Shown: positions 22,235 through 32,000 of the stretch, piece after piece | Position numbering within the stretch: position 1 is the first letter of the stretch | Layout of the letters: each line of letters opens with the position of its first letter | DNA from: Oscheius onirici | Lineage: Eukaryota > Nematoda > Chromadorea > Rhabditida > Rhabditidae | DNA: 64,000 nucleotides | Direction: 5' to 3' | Assembly: GCA_932521025.1 (NCBI GenBank) | Contig: OW051473.1 | Span: 8,308,001 to 8,372,000, forward strand | The notes under the pieces: generated by a model | What the model saw: the letters and a program-made list of their open reading frames with translations, nothing else | What the model was told of the DNA's origin: nothing | The model's database searches: none | Position numbers and translations under genes: made by a program

Positions 22235-24150
22235 ATGGTCTACTTGGAAAACGTCTCCTTCACCCATGACTTCAAGTCGAGATACATGACGCCGATGCGC
22301 CTATATTTTCAAAAAGTGTGAGCTCTTTTACTTCAAAATTATACGATATTTTAGGAAGGGATGAAGCGAGAGTTTGACATGGTGGCAAAACATGGCAGCG
22401 TCGCCACGCTTCTTTATCACAAAGAGTTCAACAAGTTTTTAGTGGTGCGGCAGTTCCGGCCAGGTAAAAGCTCTCATACTTTTTTCAAGAGAAATTTTCA
22501 GCTGTTTTTGTCGGAAGAATCACAAAGTTGCCGGAGAATGTCGGCAAACAGGTTGAGGAGATTGAGTGGTCTAAATATGATGCTGAAATCGGATACACCA
22601 TTGAGCTCTGTGCTGGACTAGTGGACAAGGTTTGTGTTAGCTTTTTTGTTTTTATACATTGGACACAGGATTTACCTGTTGTGGAAATTGCTAAAGAAGA
22701 AATTGAAGAAGAATGCGGATACTTCTTGCCCACGGAAAGTCTTCACTTTCTGGCTACATATACGTAAGCTCTGGACGGACCACAAAATTGGTCGTTTCGG
22801 AAAATTAGTCGTTTCGTGTGAGAGCACACGTCCTTGCCAATTCAGTACGCGTAGTAAATTTCTGCAAAACAACGCTTAAAGACGCTTGAAGCTCTGATTT
22901 CGTAAGGCTCTCACAGTGTATGTCTCACACTGAAGTGTCAAACAATGGGACAGAATTTGCTTCCATGTGACATAAACGACAAGCTACATGCTGGCAACAA
23001 AGGTCAGGAATAAAAACACGATTTTCAGAGTAGACGCCGAAGAATCGGACTCTCAACAGTTTCTCTTTTATGCCGAAATTGAAGAAAAGTACAAGAAAAC
23101 CGAAGGAGGAGGCAATATTGCGGAAGGAGAACAAATCACAAAAGTGTTTCTTGAAGTAGACGAGGCGAAGAAGTACATGTTTGAAGAAGAGAGTCATGGA
23201 CCTCCAGGAGCATGCTTCGCTTTCCAATGGTGGTTCAAAACCAAGCCCGAGGATCGTTTCAAGCCATTTGTAAATCTTACTCTATCGACTTTTTCCAACT
23301 TTTTCTATTTAGGCAGAACCTCAATACATCTGGGATCCGGAGATTGAGACAAGAATGACCCATTTTCATGTGGAAAACAATATGAAGTCGAGTAGACTGC
23401 ATCCTTTTCGAATGTTTTACACTTTGGTCAGAGAAAGCGTACATTTTTAAACCACTCTTTTAGCCTCCGATAACCCGAAGCTGGGATTTAGCTCCGTCTT
23501 CAGACACCGTCGTCTTGTTTGTTTACAAGAGGGATACCGATGAGATCTTGTTAACACAACGGTTCCGACCTGGTTTGCCCAATTCCAACGTCTTTTATAG
23601 ATAGTTTTCTTGCAGCCAAATTCGTCCTGAACACTATAAAAATGGTGAAGAATGACTACAAGGCAGTGGACTGGGACAGTATTGAGCAGACGAGAGCTTA
23701 CACTCTGGAAATGTGTAGTACACATACGGACACGATAGCTGGTGCTGAAGATAAAGTTAGTCTCCTTTTTTATATGTACCCACAATTTTTAGGTGAAGGA
23801 ATGTGTAGAAGTCAAGCTAGGATACAAGGTTCCATTTGTTAGGTTTATAACTTCGTTCATGTGAGTTTTTCTAGAAGTACTTTCAATTTTCCATGTTTTA
23901 GTACGGGAATATCGATGAGCGGTGATCGTCAACGGGTCTACTACACAGAAGTGGACGAGTCTTGCCGCATACATGGGTTCAGACCTATTCCTGAAATCAT
24001 TCCGGTATTAAATTCACTTAATTTTCATTCTCAAACATTCAGGTCGCAATTCCATTGGAGAAATTGCCGTGTCTATTAAGACAAACTCGGCCTTTCTGTC
24101 CTCCCGCTGTCTTGTATATGATATACCGGTTCATGAACCATACGATGTAA
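22235..24150 (+). CDS. Tandem Nudix protein: two NUDT14 (UDP-sugar diphosphatase)-like domains, 431 aa
   Basis: Eleven exons keep frame (22235-22315, 22355-22463, 22502-22629, 22669-22763, 23029-23269, 23313-23426, 23464-23572, 23616-23755, 23793-23860, 23902-24004, 24043-24150). The first domain follows the human NUDT14 pattern: VVRQFRPAVF, then a Nudix box spread over exons 3-4 (AGLVDK ... EEIEEECGY) and a GEQITKVFLEV strand. That family hydrolyses UDP-glucose and ADP-ribose to sugar phosphate plus nucleotide monophosphate in the cytosol. The second domain (from about residue 230) repeats the layout (MTHFHVENN, LLTQRFRPAKF, SMSGDRQRVYYTEVDE), but its Nudix box reads EDKVKECVEVKLGY and lacks the metal-binding Glu cluster. 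It is probably a one-gene dimer with one active and one structural half. The start lies 8 bp after TGTTTCAG. Confidence 0.87.
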
Positions 24151-24420
24151 CAAATGCAGCAGTAAAAAAAAAATTTTTTTTTTCACTTTTCGCATGAATG
24201 GCAGTTTTGAGCTGCGTTTGACTAAAATATTTGCCTTATCGTCGTTCTAGCTGAACAAAAATGACTTGCGTGATTGCCTGGTGTCCACAGTCAGTACATT
24301 ATACCAAGATCATACAACCATTTATGACAAACATTGAGTATCAACAGGAAGAAAACGTCAACATAACAAATCGGTTTGAAAAGGAACGTTTTTGTTAATA
24401 GGCAAGAAATTAGAACAAAT
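24151..24420. other. Intergenic
   Basis: 3' flank of the Nudix gene; AT-rich, with no feature recognised. Confidence 0.4.
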
Positions 24421-25045
24421 TATTATTAAAAAGCGACCCGCAAAGAGAGAGGTGGTTTGGAGCTTACAAAAACAGGGCAATATTATTTTGGGTCAAAGAA
24501 AAACCCCAACACCGCCTGAACGAAGCTGAAAGTGACTTTGTTTGTGGTTTTCCTTTGACCCAAAATAATATTGTCCCGTTTTTGTACTGCCCTGTTTTTG
24601 TAAACTCCAAACCACCTCTCTCTTTGCGGGTCGCTTTTTTAATAATAATTGTCCCCTTTTTGGTAAATATTCAAAGAATATTTTCTGTCGCTCATTACTA
24701 ACAAAAAACGTTGAATACTGGAACACCAGTAGGCGCGCTGAAGGTGTTCAAAAAATTCAGCACTTTTGGACACCGGTGCGCGCTTTCATGGTGGTCAAAA
24801 AAAGCTGAAAATGTTGTTACTTTGGCCCAAAATAATATTGCCCCGTTTTTGTAAACTCCAAACCACCTCTTTCTTTGCGGGTCGCTTTTTTAATAATAAT
24901 TGTCTCTTTTTTTGTTATATATTCGAAGAATATTTTCTGTCGCTCTCTGCTAACAGAAAACGGTGAATTCGGAACACCAGTAGGTACGCTGAAGGTGTCC
25001 AAAAAATTCAGTGCTTTATGACACTGGTGCGCGCCCGGAATGCGT
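24421..25045. repeat. Compound repeat C: hairpin plus a direct duplication
   Basis: 24424-24505 (TTAAAAAGCGACCCGCAAAG ... CAATATTATTTTGGGTC) is inverted at 24546-24648, forming a hairpin. The second arm and what follows (24546-24790, ending GACACCGGTGCGCGC) are repeated directly at 24821-25037 (ending GACACTGGTGCGCGC). Copies differ by scattered substitutions, so this is a tandem or nested duplication of a non-coding element. Confidence 0.8.
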
Positions 25046-25185
25046 CCGGAAAATCTCATCGGACGAGACCCATTCAAAGTTATCCAATCGGTCTGAAAGT
25101 ATGTGCGCAACGAATGGGGTGGATTCTGAACCTCTAGCCAAAATTTGGGGCCAATCGGTTCGGTAGATTCCTCAGACCAACCTGG

Positions 25186-25335
25186 GTTACCGATCACGGG
25201 AGACATCGACATCATTTTGAAAAATATTTTATTTTTCAAATTTTTATTTTTCAACCTATCGACCCCAAATGTTTTTCCTGGGTTATTTACGGTGGTCTTT
25301 CCCATAGGAAAAAATTTCAGACCGATGGGGTGAAC
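25186..25335. repeat. Dispersed repeat D, copy 1
   Basis: Shares the order of motifs with 55521-55660: an ACCTGGGTTAC-like block, GACATCGACAT, a TTTATTTTTCAA tract, TCGACCC(C)AAAT and a CCATAGG/CATAAGG end. Sequences are diverged but collinear. Confidence 0.65.
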
Positions 25336-26480
25336 TGGATTCGAGTTATCGCGATTTTCAGTTTTCAGCGCCCCGCACTAAGCCAACGGGAAACCAAACC
25401 ACCGCGTAGCGACCGAAAAGTAAATCTTGCCGTTATGCATGATTTTGCTTCTAGAGAACTTTTCAGTCTTCTAGCTTAATTATATGTGTTTTCTGCTCAT
25501 ATTCTGCTCAATAAAATGAAGTTAATTTTTTTTGCTGTTCCATGATACCCCATCGATGGTGAAGAGAGCCGATTTTGGAAGTCGCGTTTCTCGAAAATTT
25601 TCTACTGGGCCTTTTGTGTTCTATACATGATTTTGTAGCCCAGATTGAGCTCTTTGAGGGTGCAACGGCCGATTTGTTCAATTCGATTTGATAAGCGCTT
25701 TGCATGCCTCTGAAGTTGGTCACTTTCGCAAAATTGACCCTCTCTATCTCAGCGAGGAAAATTTTCTAAGGAATCAGGTCGCGGATGTCTTCCTCATTTG
25801 TCAGGGGCAACAAAACTACGTTGGCAGTTTCCTGAGATATGCCCTTTGCCGCCCTGGGGAATAAAAGATTCAATCTAAATTTCAGCTTTTGGAGTGGTGC
25901 TCGAAAATTTTCAACTGAGGATTCTGAGCTTTATGCACCGCCAAATAGAGCTGTCTTAGCCTGTTCTTTCTAAAAAAGAAACCCTGATTTGGTCGAAAGA
26001 CAAAAAAGTTATGACCAAATGTATCGAAAATTATGCTCCCACTTGATAATACAGGCAGTGGCGACTGGCTGAATTAAGGGAACACCAAAATTTGAAGACA
26101 AGTTGGTTTTTAGATAGGAGAGACTGTCGTGAAAGATAACTGAGGAGAGTAGAAAAGATAGGACTTTAACACTAGGGAAGACGTCAAATGGGATGATGGG
26201 AATAGGAAGAAATTGACAGTTGGCAGTTTAACGCTTTTTGCTTGCCTCTGACACAGTAGAAGCGAACGTCTGTAAATACTCTAAGTTCAGTTTAATTTAT
26301 TTCTTCACTATTCAAGCGTTCATCGCTAGAGTGTCTCTTCTAGCAGCTTCCCAGTTATTCTCGTCCCATCTCCAGAAAACTTTGTTGGTGAGCCTTAGGC
26401 TATCTTCCCATCTGACATGTTGCCTGCCCGGCCTTCTTCTGCCTTCTAACGGAGTCCATTCCGAGCAAATCCTCGCCCAA
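25336..26480. other. Gap without a supported gene
   Basis: No open frame with a domain. A short plus-strand frame at 26238-26555 is the antisense of the LINE fragment. Confidence 0.4.
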
Positions 26481-26747
26481 TCATCGTGTCTTTTTAGGCT
26501 TCTTTCTAACCCATTTCAACTTATTCAGCTGGGCAGCCTGCTTCCAATCTTTTAGACCAGTCACTTGTCTCAGCCGGTCGTTGTTCCATCTGTTCAATTG
26601 AATGAACATTCTGCGCTCCATACGACGTTGGCACACTTGTAGGATTCTTTCATCGTCAGCTTTCAGCGCCCAAGTTTCACAGCCGTATAATACTACTGGT
26701 AAAACACATGTCTCAAAGAACAGATTTGATTTGTCTACCAAAGTCAC
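26481..26747 (-). mobile_element. Non-LTR retrotransposon (LINE) fragment, reverse-transcriptase C-terminal region
   Basis: Reads FFETCVLPVVLYGCETWALK, then RRMERRMFIQLNRWNND and VTGLKDWKQAAQLNKLKWVR. This is the YGxETW block and the downstream arginine-rich region common to RTE/CR1/R4-type LINE proteins. There is no catalytic palm domain nearby, so it is a dead 3' remnant. Confidence 0.75.
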
Positions 26748-27355
26748 CAGTTTTTAATAGTTTAGATTCACACAAATTGTTCAACGGCAGCCAGTCTTAG
26801 AGAAGTGAGGAGATGAGAGGAAGACTAAAGTGATCCCTGACATGACCTATCTGTGATCGCGTCTCAATTTACTGTACTTACAATTTACTCCACATCACAT
26901 GTGTTTGGTCGATGGTTAAGGCCTTTGGCTAGTGACGAATCAAGTTAACTAACAACCTTTCAAGTCGATTGGAGAAGTTAGACAGATAAAGTACAACAAG
27001 TTTGTCGTGTATTCGAAACCGAAACAAAGCTGTATTCCACATCGACTATCTCGCCCCATTGTGAAATTCTGAGTCCTAATCACGGAACCCACTATGGCCT
27101 GGCAGGGAGTTTTCGAAAAACTGAGGCGAAGCCTAGCGATCTCGATTATATAGCCCTTGCCTACCAAAACGTACTCGGAACAAAAATTATACCCCCCAGT
27201 ACCATAATGAAGACTCCCAGACTACTACGCTCAGAAGGGCACCACAAAAAATAGAAGAAAAACGTAGAGGGTAGTTCAACGTGCCTAGACTTTCTTATGA
27301 GCGGCAGACAGTTTGGAGTCAATTTTCCTTCACAAGAATAGAACTATTTTATCAA
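26748..27355. other. Gap without a supported gene
   Basis: 3' flank of the coiled-coil gene; no feature recognised. Confidence 0.4.
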
Positions 27356-28003
27356 TCACATAATACTACAGGGACAAATTGTCTTTGCTCTTTCTTCGGC
27401 TAGCTGCTCTTCAAGCCTTCTAATCCTTTTGTCATTGTTGGAGATCTACAGGAATATATGTTAACATGTTGATACCAAAGTTCCAATGAAATACCTCAAC
27501 ACCTAGTGCAGCACCTCGCTCTTGAAGCCACTTTTCTTCATTCCTCAGCTCTTCAAGTTCTTTTTCAGTCATGTTACTTTCCTTTTCGATTTTCTCAATC
27601 TCCATCAGTAATTCTCCCAGATCAACACGTCTCTCTTCTAGAGCAGTCGATAGTAGTCTCTTCTAAAGCAGATTACGATTACTGTTTTAGCAAAAAATAC
27701 ATCCTCCTGAAGTTTTTGCAAAGTCTGTTTATACTCCTCAAGGTTGACTTCTTGTATAGAATCCTGATGAAGCTGATTTTCGAGAAATTGAATCTAGATC
27801 TCAATATACCCTAAGGATATTCTACCTTGGATCGAAGCTCTTCTTCTTGCCTAATGGCACAAGCGAGTTGTTCTTCTGCTAGTTGTTTGCCTTCTTCGAG
27901 TCTTTGCAACTCCTGCTGTAAAGGGTCATCTGAAAAAAAATGGTTATTTATTAGCCATGATTCTCTTACCTCTCTGACCCTGGGAACCATTAAGAAAAGA
28001 CAT
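27356..28003 (-). CDS. Soluble coiled-coil protein, third gene of the SecA-like operon, 162 aa
   Basis: Five exons in phase (27970-28003, 27826-27929, 27701-27793, 27495-27662, 27356-27445). The intron at 27794-27825 is only 32 nt. After MSFLNGSQGQR the chain is almost continuous charged heptad repeats (LQRLEEGKQLAEEQL, LMEIEKIEKESNMTEKELEE, RRLEEQLAEERAK), ending CPCSIM. No signal or membrane segment. The start directly follows an ATTTAG acceptor, 197 bp from the upstream gene's stop, as expected for a downstream operon cistron. Its N-terminal MSFLN resembles MSYLN of the upstream coiled-coil protein. Function unknown; a structural or adaptor partner of its neighbours is inference. Confidence 0.72.
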
Positions 28004-28184
28004 CTAAATAATGCTTAAAAATTTGCAGGATCAGTAAGAAACATAATGTGGAATTGAACCAGAAAGATAGAAAAATTATACGAAGAATATTTTAATGTAA
28101 GTATGAAAGGGTATTCTTGAAGAAAATATGTTAGGCAGGTTAAAAAAATTGGAATAAAAACAGGAAGATAAACAAAGATGCAAA

Positions 28185-28199
28185 AGAATAAGTATTGAA
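28185..28199 (-). promoter_or_regulatory. Shared 15-bp motif in an intercistronic region
   Basis: TCAATACTTATTCTT on the minus strand, directly after the stop codon of the gene at 28201-28949. The same 15 bases recur at 29043-29057 in the other gap of this gene set. It may take part in 3'-end formation or trans-splicing; that is inference. Confidence 0.35.
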
Positions 28200-28200
28200 T

Positions 28201-28949
28201 CTAGCGATTTTGAATGTATCCGACGATCATTGTAATTATACCAATGAAAACGCCTACAGCGGCAACTGCGCCACCAACAACTGCGGAGAAAAGAAAAATT
28301 AGAGCTAAACCAATTCCGACAAGAGTAAAAGCTGCGAGTCCGATAAGCCTAAATTTAAATAAATTATTTACGAATAGAAGACGCACACTTACAAGAAGTG
28401 TCCAACGTCGCAACGTCTACTTCGTTCTTGTTCTAGCTCACGTTCTAACTGTTCAAGCCGTCTCTTTTGATTTTCCAGCTAAAATAAGTTTACCTTAGGT
28501 TAACTTAGGGAGCATTATTACTTTGTTCTCAAGGTTTCTGATCGATTCTGCATGCTCACGATTGATCTCCCTGAAACGGTTGACTTCCTCACGGCCGCAC
28601 TCTTGGTCTTGTTTGCAGCGGCGAAGAGTGGCGTTAGCCTTAGCATAATCTGCTTGGAGGCGGTCATGGGCCTCTAGACTCTGCTGGAGAAGCTGTTTAG
28701 TATCACTAAGCTCTCTGATCATACTTTCAGCGGCGTCCGATCCATTTTGCGCTTCACGCTGAAGATTGTTAATCTGAAGAATGGAGAAGAGTGAAGAACG
28801 TTTATTACGATTACCTTTTCCTCCAGCTGCCGAATGGTATTCTGCATTCTGTCTCGCTCATCTTCAGCCTTTCTTTTAGCAGCAGCCAATTGGCTAACTT
28901 CCCTGTCAAGATCGCTAAGATTCTCCTTGTTTGTATTGAGATATGACAT
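28201..28949 (-). CDS. Coiled-coil protein with C-terminal membrane hairpin, second gene of the SecA-like operon, 206 aa
   Basis: Four exons in phase (28815-28949, 28522-28773, 28393-28478, 28201-28348; introns 41-44 nt). Residues 1-157 form a long coiled coil (VSQLAAAKRKAEDERDR, MIRELSDTKQLLQQSLEAHD, KRRLEQLERELEQERSRR). The last 48 residues are very hydrophobic and glycine/alanine-rich (LVGIGLALIFLFSAVVGGAV ... GIITMIVGYIQNR), enough for two closely spaced membrane helices. No signal peptide, so a tail-anchored or hairpin topology with the coil in the cytosol is likely. The start lies 3 bp after a TTTTTAG acceptor and 131 bp after the stop of the SecA-like gene. Function unknown. Confidence 0.78.
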
Positions 28950-29042
28950 TATCTAAAAAGACAAATTAAAAAGGCAAATTTAGTGAAAAATAAGAGAAAC
29001 CGTGCTTCAACACATTAAAGATAAACATTAACAACTGTTTTC

Positions 29043-29057
29043 AAGAATAAGTATTGA
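29043..29057 (-). promoter_or_regulatory. Second copy of the shared 15-bp intercistronic motif
   Basis: TCAATACTTATTCTT on the minus strand, 22 bp after the stop of the SecA-like gene, identical to 28185-28199. Confidence 0.35.
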
Positions 29058-29079
29058 GCAAGTAAAACCAGTAGATAAT

Positions 29080-32000
29080 TTAAGGAAAACCGGGAGGAAA
29101 GAGTTCCTCCAGCTTGGTAATTCCAGGAACAACTGTAGCATGAGTCCAGATTAGATACCCTCTTGGGCTTGGCTGAGAATGATCGGCATTGAAATGAACG
29201 GCACCGGTGGAATCCACCTGGTAGCTGGGACGATCTCGATAGACGTAAATCTAAAACAGCCTACAACATGGCAACATGATTTTCCCCTGGTTTATTAATT
29301 TTGGTCACACAAATCAAAGGAACGGACGTATTAGCTCATATAACAAAAAAAAACTGTTTATTCGGTATTCAAGGCAGTTCACCTGTCCGAGATCACATCC
29401 GAAGAGGAGGGTTCTTGGAGTGATGCTGAGCGCGTTGAATGATCAGGGTTGCTCAAGCTACGGGATCCGCTGGACAGGCTAGGCTGGCGAGAGATGCCAG
29501 GGTAGACTACCTTCGTGTACTACCACCCGGGATTGAACTCGCTTTCTTCATAGACTGTCATCCTATCCACTTGACTATCCGGGCCCCTTTAGCTTTGTTG
29601 AAGCCCCTTTAGCCCATATACCTTGCAAAATTTTCATAAAACATCTTCAGAATCGCGATGTGGTCTCACGCAAAAATTGAAACGTATCCCTGTTAAGATT
29701 TGGGTTACCGTAAAACTTCTATTAGAAGCCCCCCCCCCTTTCGAAAAATACGCAATTACGTACGCATTTTTTTCAGATGGAAGGCGATAATTTTCAGCTT
29801 CACTATTATTTTTCCTAGATAGATATTGATGCTGGCTACCAGGGAAAAATGTAAAAAAAGTTGAAAAAATTTTCCTTCAACCCGAAAAAAATGCGTACGT
29901 AATTGCGTATTTTTCGAAAGGGGGGGGGGGGGGCTTCTAATAGAGGTTTTACGGTATTCAGGGCTTCTACTTGAGGAAGTTTAGAATTTTTTAGTTAAAG
30001 TCCTCCAAAACTTCGGGACTTTGAGTTTCCAGCTTAACGATGTTCAGTGTAGCATTCACCGCTACAACTTTTCAGAGCATCGCGAAGCTTGAAAATGTAT
30101 GCGCGGCTTAGAAAATTGTGGTTTTATCTCAAAATACAAAAGGACGTATCATTATGACCAGCCGGCTTTTCTACTTGTGTTTTCTTCTTAACTTTTGATC
30201 CCTTCCCCAGTCAACCGATCTCTTTTAATACCTTTCTAGTCAACTGACCTGGTCCGATCCTTTCTGATCCCCGGTCCCTTCTTAACCCTTCTTCTCCCTT
30301 CCCCAATCAACCGGACCCGTCTTCTTCTTCTTTCCCAGGGGTCTCATTCCCTCCAAAAGAACTGATACGAATTTTCATATTTTCTAGCCATCCGATTCTC
30401 TCTGATCTTATACAGATCAACCGGTCCCTTCTTATCCCCTACCGGTTAGCCTGACTCCATCTCCTACTCAAAACATTTTAGCAAAAATATTTGGGAATCG
30501 AACCCGGGTCGTCTGGGTAACAGCGGCGACTTAACAATACACCAAAATTTCGTGGCCTCGGACAAAAAACCTAACAAACAAAGTCACAGAGTCATCCACA
30601 GACACCATTGCATTTTAATATTAAAGATAACACAAAGGGGGTGCACCTCCTCCGCATACGAACACAGAGACAAGATTTTAAAAACTGTTTACCTCTTTTG
30701 GTTGTGTGTATCCTGGGGGAAGCATGTGTATCTGATAAAGATTTGTCTCTGCACGAACGTACGTGACTTGCTTTTTCGGAGATACAGGCGGATTGCTGTA
30801 ATTTTTTTGTTGAAAATTATGTGCCACTCACTTTACGAAATGCTCATTGCAATCACGATCAAAATCACTAGAATCATTATCGTCCAACGTAGTGACCTTT
30901 TGCTGGTGCTGCAATTCGGTTTAACTCGTTGTGATGCTAAAAAACTATACCGCTCCTCTTGCTGTTACAACTTCTGAAATCTTCTTAAAAATGTCGTCCA
31001 GAGTTTCGACCTTTCGGACGTGTCGGTCGCGAGATTTAGATCTCGCTCTCTGGGCATTCCCTCCAACAAGTAGGTCATCATATCTTCTAACAAAATAAGC
31101 GTTTTTCACCTCGTCCAAATGGTGGAGCATAATGTTGGCAGTCGCTAAAAATAGTTGTCAATACTTTCAAACAGAAAAAATTACCTCGACGAAGGAGAGC
31201 TGAATCGTAATTTGTAACACTGGAAACAGCATCAAAGAGACAATTGTACTGTCCAGAAGGCGTAACTACAGTACCTATAATGTTTACAATTCACAAAGCC
31301 TAGTCCTTTTCACCATCTTGGAGTTTATAATGTCCAATACCACTGCCATCTGTAGAAAATCTTAGTTCAATCGGTAGTCGATCATTGTACTGCTTGCCGA
31401 CGATTATTGTTTTGGTCTGCCCGTTATTATCAGTAATCTCAATATGAATGGGCTGCTTCACAACCTGCAAACAGAAATTTCTAAGAGCTAACTTTAAAAA
31501 GAACGTTAGCTAGATATTCTGCTTGTAATTGATCGCCAGGCTTGTCTTGGGCAACGCCAATTATATGCTGAAGAGTTTCCTTCGTCGTATCGTCAGCTCC
31601 TTCCAGCCGTTTTTGAGCTTCACTCACTACAATTTCAGAGTTGACAAATCTAAAGGACAGTTAGAATCTTTACCCTTATGCACTGACCTCTCTCTGTACT
31701 GTTCAACACGGCCACGAACATCCCAAGCAGCGTTTATGCCAGTGTCCACGATTCTTCCAATCACATAGTTGGATACAGCTGCTGTTAGGAGTGGAGTTAG
31801 TTTGGTCGCTACTTGCTTGCTCAACACGTGGAAGAATTCATCAACTGTAGTGTATCCGGGGCCAGCGTAAGTAACGTCATTTCTACGTTTCGAATTATTG
31901 GTTTGATGGCCGTCTTCATCATTCTTATTCCTTGAGACAATATCTGTGAGAATATCCTTCAACTGGCAAAACATAATTGTAAGTTTGCCAACAATTAACG

